From Salinisphaera japonica YTM-1 (GTDB lineage: Bacteria; Pseudomonadota; Gammaproteobacteria; Nevskiales; Salinisphaeraceae), in the NCBI RefSeq assembly GCF_003788585.1, contig NZ_AYKG01000028.1:1-42159 (forward strand): a stretch of DNA of 42,159 bases, read 5' to 3'. This document shows, piece after piece, positions 1 through 8,382 of this stretch. The notes below the pieces were generated by a model. That model did no database searches. It worked only from the letters and a program-made list of their open reading frames with translations, and had not been told where the DNA came from. Made by a program: the position numbers and the translations under genes. The stretch's first letter is position 1; each line of letters opens with the position of its first letter.

Positions 1-83
1 CACTGCGCGGTGTGGGCTACGCCTCGTCTTGCCGCAAAACAGCGCTTGGCGCGGACTCGTATGAAACCTCAACACGCCCTACG
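1..83 (-). repeat. Edge copy of a dispersed inverted-repeat element
   Basis: Read on the minus strand from 81 to 22, this matches the right edge of the window (42100-42159) at 55 of 60 bases by eye. The element end reads TAGGGCGTGTTGAGG and the interior carries GCGCTGTTTTGCGGCAAGAC. It continues leftwards out of the window. A third partial copy lies at 12865-12898. It carries no coding signal and its family name is unknown to me. Confidence 0.8.
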
Positions 84-341
84 CCCGGCCTCGAAGCGAA
101 AACCGCTGCACACAGCCAGCCAGGGCAGATGCGTGATTGTGCGCATATCGGCATCGGGCAGCACGCGCATGCCGTTGGAGGCCGTGACCGCCGCGCCGTC
201 TTCGCTGATCACCGTCCACGCGTAGGCCGCACGGCCCAACAGCCGGTTGGCGATACGCAGCGGCTCGGTCGCCGCGACAAAAGCCATCATGGAGAAGCCA
301 TCGACGAGCACGAACCCCAGCGATGTGCGTGTAACGCTCAA
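69..341 (-). pseudogene. Truncated GlxA-type AraC-family regulator (N-terminal fragment)
   Basis: The first ~80 residues match the start of the DJ-1/PfpI-like sensor domain of GlxA/CdhR-type AraC-family regulators: a strand LGFVLVDGFSMMAF, then EPLRIANRLLG, a WTVISEDGAAV segment and a short AVCSG strand. Family members are usually about 300-350 aa, with a C-terminal AraC helix-turn-helix. Here the frame ends after 90 codons, and the last four codons and the stop lie inside the dispersed repeat beginning at about 81. The regulator is therefore cut by the element or by a rearrangement there. Family members usually control catabolism of quaternary amines or amino acids, but no target can be inferred. 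The start overlaps the stop of the lipoprotein gene by 4 bp, so the two were probably co-transcribed. Confidence 0.75.
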
Positions 342-925
342 TCGGCGGTGTTCGGGGTCGGTACCGGCTGGGCGCTGTCCATATCCTCGATAAGCACCTG
401 TGATTGGACGCTCGTGGCGGTGCGTTCTGCCGGTTGGTAGGCAGTGCCGCCAAAAACCAGTCGCTGTGCGCTGCTTGACTGGCCCGAAGGGGCCGCGGCT
501 TGCGTGACCAGATCGGCCCAGCCCGAATCGCTGTCGGCGCGGGTCAGCGGTGGCCTGGCCAGTGGCAGCCGGTTGAGTGCCGAGAACCGCTTATCCCGGC
601 CCTGGAACACGAACAGATCACAGCCTTCGGCACAGCCGTTCGGGCCCTGGACGTAAGCCACGGCATCGGTCTGTCCGTCGTCGTTGAGATCCACGAACGC
701 CGACTTGTACGACAGCTGCCCGGCATAGGGCGAATCCGCATAGATCAGCGCCAGGACGGCCGATAGGCGCGCCTCGGGCGTGCCGGCATCCGGGCTTTGT
801 TCCAGCGCATCAGCGCTGTCTGCGTTCAGATCACTTTCGGGGGTGGTGGTATCGATCACGCAGCCCGACAGCAGTACGGCCAGCACGAGGCCAGCAGCGG
901 CCCCTCGCCGAGCCGGCCCGTTCAT
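338..925 (-). CDS. Putative lipoprotein with an EF-hand-like loop
   Basis: A 195-aa protein with a type II signal peptide: basic start, hydrophobic stretch and lipobox LLSG-C with the acylated Cys at about residue 22. After a low-complexity acidic linker (about 25-50), residues 76-91 contain DLNDDGQTD, a DxNxDGxxD calcium-loop-like pattern, followed by two cysteines (about 98 and 102) that could form a disulfide. The C-terminus is rich in Ser, Ala and Thr and looks disordered. It is probably anchored in the outer or inner membrane facing the periplasm. I recognise no named family. It overlaps the upstream 69-aa gene by 4 bp and the downstream GlxA fragment by 4 bp, forming a minus-strand three-gene run. 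Confidence 0.7.
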   Translation of the reverse strand: MNGPARRGAAAGLVLAVLLSGCVIDTTTPESDLNADSADALEQSPDAGTPEARLSAVLALIYADSPYAGQLSYKSAFVDLNDDGQTDAVAYVQGPNGCAEGCDLFVFQGRDKRFSALNRLPLARPPLTRADSDSGWADLVTQAAAPSGQSSSAQRLVFGGTAYQPAERTATSVQSQVLIEDMDSAQPVPTPNTAD

Positions 926-1131
926 ACCGTCACCACATAATCGTCGCCGGCGATCAACGGCAGATCATAGTCGGTGGCCTCGGACACGGTGACGGTATAG
1001 GTGCCGTTACCGTGCACCGCCGCATGGCGATTGACCGCCCGCTCGGCGGCCTCCTGCGCGCTGCGGGCCTCCAGGATGATCTCATCGCCCGCCAATTCGC
1101 AGATATAGCGCAGTTCGTGTTCGTCGGTCAT
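922..1131 (-). CDS. Small hypothetical protein
   Basis: A 69-aa acidic soluble protein with no signal peptide or membrane segment. Its alternating hydrophobic pattern (ELRYICELAGDEIILEA, then GTYTVTVSEATDYDLPL) suggests a small alpha/beta fold with one helix rich in Ala and Glu. The stop overlaps the lipoprotein start by 4 bp, which supports real translation and an operon. I recognise no family. The 109 bp upstream separate it from the divergent nuclease gene and should hold both promoters; no clear consensus was seen there. Confidence 0.55.
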   Translation of the reverse strand: MTDEHELRYICELAGDEIILEARSAQEAAERAVNRHAAVHGNGTYTVTVSEATDYDLPLIAGDDYVVTV

Positions 1132-1240
1132 GTCGTATCCTTTGGCCCGAGTGAATGCGGTGAATTATCGCGGACTGATGCGTATGTGCAACGCGTTTCA
1201 TGGTCATCGTTTTATCATGATCCGGACCCGCTTAGACTGA

Positions 1241-2548
1241 GTGGCCCCTGTCGACGACCGCCGGAACGTCTTGGCCACCTGTCGCTTCATCCACAGCGCC
1301 GATATCCATCTCGACAGCCCCATGCGCGGGCTCTCCGATGACGCGCCCGACACCGCCCGTCGGCTGCGCCTGGCCACGCGTGAGGCGCTGACGCATCTTG
1401 TCGACGCGGCGATCGAACGCGGCGTGGATTTTCTGCTCATCGCCGGGGATCTCTACGACGGCGACTGGCGCGATTATCAGACCGGCGTGTTCTTCGTCGC
1501 CCAGATGCAGCGCCTGGCCACGGCCGGCATTCCGGTCTATCTCATCCACGGCAACCACGACGCCCAGAACCACATGACGCGGGCCTTGAAACTGCCGGAT
1601 AACGTGCACGTCTTTTCAGCCGAAAGTGCAGAAACCAAGACCGTGGCCGGGCTGGACGTGGCCCTGCACGGCATGAGTTATGCCGAGCGCGCGGTCACGG
1701 ATAATCTCGTGCCCGGCTATCCGGCACCGAAGCCCGGCTGTTTCAATATCGGCCTGCTGCATACCGCACTCGGCGGGCGCGACGGACACGCCAACTACGC
1801 GCCCTGCACGCTGGCCGAACTCACGGCCAAGGGCTACGACTACTGGGCGCTGGGCCATGTCCACGGCGCCGAAGTGCTGGCGCGCGAGCCTCATGTGGTG
1901 TTCTGCGGCAACCTGCAGGGCCGCTCGGTGCGTGAGACCGGCGCCAAGCAGGCGTTTGAAGTGGTCGTCGAAGAAGGCCGCGTGGTCGAGATGACGCCCA
2001 TCCACTGTGATGTCGCCCGGTGGGCCGTGACCGATATCGATATCAGTGCGGCCGAGGACTTCAATGATGTGCTGGCTGTCATGCGCCAGGCCTTGGCCGC
2101 CGAAGCGGCCGAGGCCGACGGGCGCCTGCTGGCGATTCGTCTGCGCCTGACCGGACAGACCGCCCTGCATGAGGCGCTGCTCGCCGACCCCGAGCGTCTT
2201 CTGGCCGAGGCCCGCACGAGCGCGGCCGGCACGGGCAGCGCCGAGATTTATGTCGAGGCCGTGCGCCTGGCCTGCCAGCCGACCGCGCATGCCGGCGACC
2301 GGGCCGAACGCGAGGACGCCCTGGGCGAGTTGGCCCGCCTGCTCGAGTCGGCCGCCGATGACGATGACGTTCAATCCATGGTGGCGGCCGATATCAGGCC
2401 ACTGATCGAGCGTCTGCCGCACGATATCCGGGCCGACGTGGACGACGCGCTGCTGGCCGCGGCCATCGAAGGCGACACGGCCACACTCGTGCGCGGTGCC
2501 AGCCGCTATCTGCTGGCTCGATTGTCACAGGCGCCGGGTAACGCATGA
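1241..2548 (+). CDS. YhaO/SbcD-like metallophosphatase nuclease
   Basis: A 435-aa calcineurin-like phosphoesterase of the YhaO/SbcD/Mre11 type, expected to cut DNA ends with Mn2+ together with its ATPase partner. All metal-binding motifs are visible: ADIHLDSP (D21, H23), AGDLYDGD (D70), GNHD (104-107), a histidine at about 174 in LLHT and GHVHG (205-209). The remaining ~200 residues form the usual capping region, ending in acidic helices. The listed start is GTG at 1241. A TTG at 1271 would give the start typical of the family just before FIHSADIHLD and is a good alternative. The stop overlaps the start of the AAA ATPase gene by 4 bp, as in yhaO-yhaN pairs. Confidence 0.9.
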   Translation: MAPVDDRRNVLATCRFIHSADIHLDSPMRGLSDDAPDTARRLRLATREALTHLVDAAIERGVDFLLIAGDLYDGDWRDYQTGVFFVAQMQRLATAGIPVYLIHGNHDAQNHMTRALKLPDNVHVFSAESAETKTVAGLDVALHGMSYAERAVTDNLVPGYPAPKPGCFNIGLLHTALGGRDGHANYAPCTLAELTAKGYDYWALGHVHGAEVLAREPHVVFCGNLQGRSVRETGAKQAFEVVVEEGRVVEMTPIHCDVARWAVTDIDISAAEDFNDVLAVMRQALAAEAAEADGRLLAIRLRLTGQTALHEALLADPERLLAEARTSAAGTGSAEIYVEAVRLACQPTAHAGDRAEREDALGELARLLESAADDDDVQSMVAADIRPLIERLPHDIRADVDDALLAAAIEGDTATLVRGASRYLLARLSQAPGNA

Positions 2549-5500
2549 GGTTTGCCGAACTTCAACTTCTCGCCTACGGGCACTTCACCGATCGCCGTCT
2601 GGATCTGGCGCCGGGTGACACCGATCTGCATCTCATCCACGGCGCGAACGAGGCCGGCAAATCAACGGCGCGCAACGCGGTCGCGCATTTTCTGTTCGGT
2701 TTTCCGCTGCGCGCCGAGCGGGCGGCCTTCATCCACAACTACAGGGATCTGCGCATCGGCGCGCGGCTGGACATGCGCGATGAAACCGTCGAGGCCGTGC
2801 GCAAGAAAGGCAACAAGAACACGGTGCTCGATAGCGACGGCCAGGCCGACGCCGAACGCGAAGCCAGCCTGACCCGCGAGCTGGCCGGCGTGGACGAGAC
2901 ATTTTTCACTCGCATGTTCAGCCTCGATCATGCCGCCCTACGGGCCGGTGGCCAGCAGCTGGCCGCCGCCGATACGGGCGCCGACACGGCGCTGATCGCG
3001 GCCGGCTCGGGCCTGGCGGACGTCGCCGCCGCCCGCACGGCACTGGCCGCCGAGGCTGATGCCCTATGGGCGCCCAATCGCTCGAAACACCGGGCTTATT
3101 ACCAGGCCGCCGATCGGCTTGCCGCCGCGGAGGCCGAGATACGCGAGCACGCGGTCACCGTGGGCGACTGGCAACGCCAACGCGACGCCCTGGCCGCAGC
3201 CCAGGCCCACTACGACGAACTCACCGCGCGCCGCGCCGATTTACAGCGCCAGTATCGCGAGATCGAGCGTATCCGTCGTGTGGCACCGCCCGTGCGTCGC
3301 TATCGCGAACTCAGCGACGCGCTGGCCGGGCTGGCCGATACGCCGGTCATGGCTCCCGAGGCGCGCGAGACGTTCGATACCGCCCGTGCGGCTATTCATA
3401 GCGCCGAGGCCGCCGAAGCCGATATCAATCAGCGAATCGCGGCCATCGACGAAGAACTGGCCGGGCTGATAGAGGCGCCGGCCCTGCGGGCGCAGGCCGA
3501 AACGGTCGACCGACTGGCCGGCCGGCGCGCACAAATCGCCGAAGACCGCGAGCGTGAAGCCGAGCTAGCTCGTGCCCACGACGCGCTGACAGCCGACCTG
3601 GAGGCTGCGCGTGAGCGCTTGGCCACAGCCGGCGTTATCGCTCCCGAGCATTGGCCTGAACCGGCCGCGATCGATGTCGTGCGTCGCCTGGCCGGACACT
3701 ACGGCGCGCTGGCGCAACGCCAGACACATGCCGCCGACGATCTGGCGCGCCTGGCCGAGGAAGAAACCACGACCCGGCGCGAGGCCGAGCGGCTGGGTCA
3801 CTCACGGGACACCGCCGCGCTGGCGGCCTGGCAGGCCGCGGCAACCCGCAACGGCGATCTCGAGCTCGAGGCCCAGCGCGCACACGAAACGGCCGCGGCC
3901 CAGGACCGCGATATCAGCCGGCGGCTGGCCGACCTGGTGCCAAGCGTGGCCACTGCCGAAGCGCTGGCCGCCATGCAGCCACCCGATCGCGCGAGCGTCG
4001 AGGCCGCCGAGCGGGATCTGGCGACGGCCCGCCAGGCCTGCCAACGCCACGCCGACCATGTGGCTCAATTAACCGACGACGTCACCCGGGAGCGCGACGC
4101 CCTGGCTCGGCGTCGGGCCGATACCCAACTGCCGGACCGCCAGACACTGCTCACGCTGCGTGCCCACCGTGATGCTGCCTGGCGGCTCGTGCAGCGTCGC
4201 TATATCGAAGGCCGCGGGGCCGATCTGTTCGACGACGAAGTCGATCTCGACGCGACTGCACGGCGCGATCCGGTGGCCGCCGTGGCGCATTTGACCGACG
4301 AAGCCGACACCTTGGCCGATGCGCGTTTTGATGCCGCGACAGCCATCGCGGCCGATGCCCAGAGCGCGCGACATCTCGCCGAGCGCGAGCAGGCGCTGGC
4401 CCAGGGGCAGGCCCGTCTGACGGCCAGTGAACAGACCCTGGCCGAACACGAGGCGGCCTGGGAACACGCCTGGGCAGACGCCGATTTCGCCCCCGGCACA
4501 CCGGCGACGATGCGTGAGTGGCTGGCCGAACGCCAACAAATCCTTGGCGCAAGCGCGGCCCGCGATGATGCCCTGTCCCGGGCGACGGCCCTTGAGCGGA
4601 CCATCTCCTGCGAACACACGGCCGGACAGGCCCATCTCACCGCGCTCGGCGTTGACGATACACCTCTGGCCGAACCATCGCTGGCCGCACTGGTCGAACG
4701 CGCCCGTCGCGTAATCGCGGCCGAACAGCGGCGCGATGAGTCGATCGAGCGAGTCAACACAAACGCCGACCAGCAGGCTGCCCGCCGTCGCCAGCTCGCG
4801 ACCGCCCAACAGGACGCCGACACGAGGCTGGCGCGTTGGCGTGACGACTGGCACGCCGCAATGGCACGGCTGGCACTCGATCCTGACCTGCCGGTCGACA
4901 CCATCGATACTCCACTCGATGCGCTGGCGGCCGGCCATGCGCGTGCACACGAACGGGCCGCCAACGAGCGCGAACAAGCCGATATTCGTGACCGGCGCCG
5001 TCGTTTCGCCGACACGGTGGCCGAAGTTGTCAGCGCCACGGGGCATGTCTCAAATACCCAGGACATGCCCGAGCATACCGCGGCGATGTTGGCCGACGCG
5101 CTGGATGCGGCCCGGCGCGCCCACCAGACCCGCCTCACCCGGGAAGCCGATCGCGAATCCGACCAAGAGCGCGCCGCGGCACAGGCCAGGACCCGCCAGC
5201 AGGCACGGGCACGGCTTGATGAACTGGCCGCGCAGGCGGCCACGGCCGATCTCGAGGCGCTGGATCAGATCATCACACGCGCGGATCGACGCCGGGCAGC
5301 CGAGCGCGAACAGGCCGAGGCCCAACAAGCGATCGCCCGCCAGGGCGACGACAAACCGGTGGACGCGCTCATCGCCGCCGCCGAGGCCAGCGACGCCGAC
5401 ACGCTGGCCGAGCAGGTTGATACGCTGGATACCGAGCTGGCCGATCTGGAAACACGGATCGGCACCGCGCGCGACGAGCGAAACGCTGCTCATGCGGCTT

Positions 5501-6063
5501 TTGATGCCATCGGCGGCGACGAGCGCGCGGTCATCGCCGCCGGCGCGCGCCAGACGGCACTGGCCGACATGACGCGTGCCGCCGAGCGCTATCTGCGTAC
5601 CGGCCTGGCCGCCCTGCTGCTCAAATGGGCGGGCCAGCGTTATGCCCTGGACAAGCACGCCACGCTGCTGGCCCGCAGCAGCACCCTCATCCAGCGCCTG
5701 ACCGGCGGCTCGCTCGCGCATCTGACCGGCGAATTCGATGACAACGATGAACTGGCCATCGTCGGCGTACGCGCCGACGGCGCGCATCTGCCGACCACCG
5801 CCATGAGCGAGGGCACACTCGACCAGCTTTATCTGGCACTGCGTGTCGCCGCGATCGAGGATTACCTCACCCGAGCCGCGCCCCTGCCGGTGATCGCCGA
5901 CGATCTGTTCATCAATTTCGACGACGAACGCGCCCTGGCCGGTCTGGACGTCCTGGCCCAGCTATCCAACCAGACCCAGGTGCTGTTTTTCACCCATCAT
6001 GCCCACTTGAAAGACATGGCCGCCGAGCGCCTGGGGGATCGCGTGTGTATTCATGAACTCTAA
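2545..6063 (+). CDS. YhaN-like SMC/Rad50-related AAA ATPase
   Basis: A 1172-aa chromosome-repair-type ATPase. Walker A (GANEAGKST) is at residues 33-41. The C-terminal half-site, roughly residues 1080-1150, has an ABC-like signature (MSEGTLDQLYLALR) and Walker B (PVIADDLFINFDDERA). In between lie about 900 residues of Ala/Glu/Arg-rich coiled coil. I see no CxxC zinc hook as in Rad50/SbcC, which fits YhaN rather than SbcC. With the upstream nuclease it should form an ATP-gated complex that processes DNA ends or protein-blocked ends. That role is inferred from the family. The start overlaps the nuclease gene by 4 bp, and the end overlaps ldcA by 11 bp. Confidence 0.9.
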   Translation: MRFAELQLLAYGHFTDRRLDLAPGDTDLHLIHGANEAGKSTARNAVAHFLFGFPLRAERAAFIHNYRDLRIGARLDMRDETVEAVRKKGNKNTVLDSDGQADAEREASLTRELAGVDETFFTRMFSLDHAALRAGGQQLAAADTGADTALIAAGSGLADVAAARTALAAEADALWAPNRSKHRAYYQAADRLAAAEAEIREHAVTVGDWQRQRDALAAAQAHYDELTARRADLQRQYREIERIRRVAPPVRRYRELSDALAGLADTPVMAPEARETFDTARAAIHSAEAAEADINQRIAAIDEELAGLIEAPALRAQAETVDRLAGRRAQIAEDREREAELARAHDALTADLEAARERLATAGVIAPEHWPEPAAIDVVRRLAGHYGALAQRQTHAADDLARLAEEETTTRREAERLGHSRDTAALAAWQAAATRNGDLELEAQRAHETAAAQDRDISRRLADLVPSVATAEALAAMQPPDRASVEAAERDLATARQACQRHADHVAQLTDDVTRERDALARRRADTQLPDRQTLLTLRAHRDAAWRLVQRRYIEGRGADLFDDEVDLDATARRDPVAAVAHLTDEADTLADARFDAATAIAADAQSARHLAEREQALAQGQARLTASEQTLAEHEAAWEHAWADADFAPGTPATMREWLAERQQILGASAARDDALSRATALERTISCEHTAGQAHLTALGVDDTPLAEPSLAALVERARRVIAAEQRRDESIERVNTNADQQAARRRQLATAQQDADTRLARWRDDWHAAMARLALDPDLPVDTIDTPLDALAAGHARAHERAANEREQADIRDRRRRFADTVAEVVSATGHVSNTQDMPEHTAAMLADALDAARRAHQTRLTREADRESDQERAAAQARTRQQARARLDELAAQAATADLEALDQIITRADRRRAAEREQAEAQQAIARQGDDKPVDALIAAAEASDADTLAEQVDTLDTELADLETRIGTARDERNAAHAAFDAIGGDERAVIAAGARQTALADMTRAAERYLRTGLAALLLKWAGQRYALDKHATLLARSSTLIQRLTGGSLAHLTGEFDDNDELAIVGVRADGAHLPTTAMSEGTLDQLYLALRVAAIEDYLTRAAPLPVIADDLFINFDDERALAGLDVLAQLSNQTQVLFFTHHAHLKDMAAERLGDRVCIHEL

Positions 6064-7024
6064 TCACGCAATCGAAGTCTCGGCGGCGATCACCGACGCG
6101 CTGGAAACACTGCGAGGCAGGCGTATCGCCCTGATCGCCCCCGCCGGCGGCGTGCGCGATGAGCGGATTGACGCCGTGTTGCGCGTGCTGGGCCATGCCG
6201 GGGTCGAGGCAATACCGGGCCGCCATATTCGCGATCATCATCGTTATCTCGCCGGTACGGCGGCCGCAAGGCTGGCTGATCTACACGCCGCCTTTGCCCG
6301 GCCTGATATCGATGCCGTGTGGTGCCTGCGCGGCGGCTACGGCAGCGCGCATCTCATGGACGGTATCGACTGGGAGGCTATCCCGGACCATGTGCCGTTG
6401 ATCGGCCACTCGGATATCACCGCCTTGGCGAGCGCGTTCGCCGCGCGCGGCAAACAGGCAATTCACGGGCCGGTGGCGGTCGACCTACTCCGTGCATGGG
6501 GCGCTGATGAAGCCGAGTCATTCGCTGCATCCGTGGCAAGCCTGGCACCGGCGCTGCGTGGCCGTTTCAGTACCATGACGCTGGTTCATCACAGCGGCCC
6601 TCAACAGACGACATGCGCTTGCCTTTGGGGCGGCAATCTTACCGTTCTGGCCAGCATCGCCGATCTCCGGCTGGCGCCGCCCGGCGACGGGCCGATCACG
6701 CTTTTGCTCGAAGATGTCGGCGAAGCCGCTTTCCGGCTGGAACGCTGCTTTCATCAGATCGTCAGAGCGCCTTGGTTCGCCCGGGTGAACGCCGTCGTTC
6801 TGGGCGATTTTTACCGCTGTGCCTTGCCCGACGGCATGCCCTCTTTCTTAAGCGTGGTGCAGGATCATGTCGACACTGATCGTGTCAGCCTGTTCGACCA
6901 GGCCCCGATCGGCCATGGTCGATTTAACCAAGCCTGGTCATTGGGTGCGCCCGTTCGTATCAGCGATAAGCCAAGTCATGATCCGCGATCATCGACGCTC
7001 TCGCCCGTACACGAGACAGACTGA
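6053..7024 (+). CDS. ldcA: LD-carboxypeptidase (S66 family)
   Basis: A 323-aa cytoplasmic serine peptidase that removes the terminal D-Ala from tetrapeptides of recycled murein. The N-domain starts with IALIAPAGGVRDERID and has CLRGGYGS before the nucleophile region GHSDITALAS, with Ser120 as the probable catalytic serine. Family-type Glu (E220 in LLLEDVGEAAFRLER) and His (H288 in PIGHGRFNQ) complete the Ser-Glu-His triad. WGGNLTVLAS (about 192-201) is the conserved middle motif. The ATG lies inside the end of the ATPase gene (11-bp overlap), so translation is probably coupled. Pairing with a repair complex is unusual and may be only positional. Length is normal for the family. Confidence 0.9.
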   Translation: MNSNHAIEVSAAITDALETLRGRRIALIAPAGGVRDERIDAVLRVLGHAGVEAIPGRHIRDHHRYLAGTAAARLADLHAAFARPDIDAVWCLRGGYGSAHLMDGIDWEAIPDHVPLIGHSDITALASAFAARGKQAIHGPVAVDLLRAWGADEAESFAASVASLAPALRGRFSTMTLVHHSGPQQTTCACLWGGNLTVLASIADLRLAPPGDGPITLLLEDVGEAAFRLERCFHQIVRAPWFARVNAVVLGDFYRCALPDGMPSFLSVVQDHVDTDRVSLFDQAPIGHGRFNQAWSLGAPVRISDKPSHDPRSSTLSPVHETD

Positions 7025-7046
7025 CGCGGTAGCATGTTGGCTGCTC

Positions 7047-7223
7047 TTAATTTCTCGCCTGTCCGTTGTTCACCGCTCGTTTTCGTGCCTCGTTCAATGT
7101 GAATACAGCGCCGCAGTCGATACAGCGTCGTTTGTTGGCCAAACCCAACACTCGTTGCAACGCGCTGCGCCGCACAAGTGATACGCCATGGCTGTTGCAG
7201 CTCGGACATTTAGTCTTATTCAT
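7047..7223 (-). CDS. Small zinc-ribbon protein
   Basis: A 58-aa basic protein with two cysteine pairs, CPSC (6-9) and CIDC (34-37), separated by a basic helix (RRSALQRVLGLANKRR). This is a typical zinc ribbon of the kind that binds DNA or RNA or bridges proteins. The chosen ATG at 7223 has a strong purine-rich ribosome binding site (GGGGAATTC) just upstream; a longer frame to 7265 lacks this support. It lies 13 bp downstream of the Ner-like gene, so the two are likely one transcript. It converges on ldcA with a 22-bp gap. Confidence 0.65.
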   Translation of the reverse strand: MNKTKCPSCNSHGVSLVRRSALQRVLGLANKRRCIDCGAVFTLNEARKRAVNNGQARN

Positions 7224-7236
7224 GAATTCCCCCCGA

Positions 7237-7539
7237 TTAATCACGCCCAACCTCGTTTTTTGCACGCTTACCCTGTTTCAACAGACGTCGACTGGATTCC
7301 CCGTCCTTGCCATAGCGATTGGGCCAGATCTGCTCTGGCGTTTCACGTATAGCCATCGCGATGATTTGCTCAGCACGCGGCCACGAATGATACAGCGCTT
7401 TGGCCAATGATTCCGGCTTGAAGCCGTGATGCACGGATAAACGCCGCAACGACCAGCCCGACTTTTCAAGCGCTGCCTTGACGTCCGCCGGATGCCTGTC
7501 TTCTGCGGTAAAATACTCCGCTGGTAAGCGACTCTTCAT
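7237..7539 (-). CDS. Ner/Nlp-like winged-helix DNA-binding regulator
   Basis: A 100-aa protein resembling the Ner repressor of Mu-like phages and the chromosomal Nlp/SfsB proteins. The recognisable core is HPADVKAALEKSGWSLRRLS, then HHGFKPESLAKAL, ending in ETPEQIWPNRY, the typical Ner tail. The basic C-terminus extends beyond the core. The start at 7539 (MKSRLPAEYF) is preferred because upstream codons do not resemble the family. It is transcribed divergently from the CI-like repressor gene with 102 bp between, as Ner and repressor genes face each other in transposable phages. No transposase or structural gene follows, only the zinc-ribbon gene. Confidence 0.8.
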   Translation of the reverse strand: MKSRLPAEYFTAEDRHPADVKAALEKSGWSLRRLSVHHGFKPESLAKALYHSWPRAEQIIAMAIRETPEQIWPNRYGKDGESSRRLLKQGKRAKNEVGRD

Positions 7540-7641
7540 GTAGAAACCGCAATAATAACGCCGGTCAAGAATACCAAAAAAGGTGCGCCTCGCAAGGCCG
7601 TGACAGATTATTCGTGTCATTAGTAATCCGGATAACCATTT
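7540..7641. promoter_or_regulatory. Divergent control region of the Ner/CI-like pair
   Basis: This 102-bp stretch is noticeably richer in A and T than its surroundings and lies between two divergent regulator genes, so it should hold both promoters and their operators. A partial dyad, ATTATTCGTGTCATTAGTAAT at 7607-7627, sits just before the CI-like start and is the best operator candidate. The arms match only at the outer six or so positions. Confidence 0.5.
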
Positions 7642-8319
7642 ATGCAGGACGATAGCGACCAAGAGCTGCCGAATCGCTTCAAGGCACTAAGAAAGGTGCT
7701 CGGACAAACACAGAAGGAAACTGGGGAATTGATCGGCGGCGGCTTGCGTACCTGGCAGAACTACGAAACGGGCCGCAGCTCACCCAGCTGGCGCGTGCTT
7801 CATACGCTGATTGGGATGGGTGTGAACGTGAACTGGCTGCTCACGGGCGCCGGCGACATGTTTTCTCGTAACGACGGGCCACGTGCCGGGCATGGCGTGT
7901 CCGAATCACGCGCGGTCTATGGCTCGACGGAGCCGGACTGGCACACGCTGCCAATGCTCAATCCCGTTGAAGAAATGCAATCGCCGCCAATGGCGTTTGA
8001 TCTCAGTTTCCTCCGGCAGCTTGGCACACGCATCGACGCGCTGAGGCTGTATCAGGTGTCCGACAACACCGGTTCGGCCTATATCGAGGATGGCCGATTC
8101 GTCGTCGTGGACACGACCCGCACCTGTCTCACGGCCGGCGGGTATTATTTATTGAGACTCGGCCACGGATTCAGCCTTATGCAAGTTCAGCGTGATCACC
8201 ACGACAACGTGTACCTGCACTCGGGCAACCAGCATTATCGAGAGATCGAGGTGCCAGCCGGCGAGATCGCATCGCTTGATATCGTCGGGCGCGCGGTCTG
8301 GTCTGATCGCGTACTGTAG
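7642..8319 (+). CDS. CI-like phage repressor with degenerate S24 domain
   Basis: A 225-aa regulator. The N-terminus (about 8-70) is an XRE/CI-type helix-turn-helix: RFKALRKVLGQTQKETGELI, then TWQNYETGRSSPSW and NVNWLLTGAGDMF. Residues ~130-225 resemble the LexA/CI S24 domain, ending in IASLDIVGRAVW. At the place of the catalytic Ser motif (GDSMEP in active proteins) the sequence reads SDNTGS (140-145), so the Ser is Asn. The usual Lys in the VKRLQ segment is Met180. Self-cleavage is therefore unlikely, although the dimerisation role could remain. It faces the Ner-like gene. By family it would repress its own region; its real target is unknown. Confidence 0.85.
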   Translation: MQDDSDQELPNRFKALRKVLGQTQKETGELIGGGLRTWQNYETGRSSPSWRVLHTLIGMGVNVNWLLTGAGDMFSRNDGPRAGHGVSESRAVYGSTEPDWHTLPMLNPVEEMQSPPMAFDLSFLRQLGTRIDALRLYQVSDNTGSAYIEDGRFVVVDTTRTCLTAGGYYLLRLGHGFSLMQVQRDHHDNVYLHSGNQHYREIEVPAGEIASLDIVGRAVWSDRVL

Positions 8320-8382
8320 GGGTGATAATCGAGTGCACACCTCGCGAGCAACGGTTTTAGTGACCGCATTCCCATAGGCGTG

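Noticed and set aside
10-440. Plus-strand open frames at the left edge
   Set aside because: Antisense to the GlxA fragment and lipoprotein, with no family-like sequence.
4069-5787. Long antisense frames across the ATPase gene
   Set aside because: Typical long antisense frames in GC-rich DNA. The plus-strand protein has clear motifs.
7047-8319. Prophage or integrative element
   Set aside because: Only control genes and a zinc ribbon are present. No integrase, attachment repeats or structural genes.
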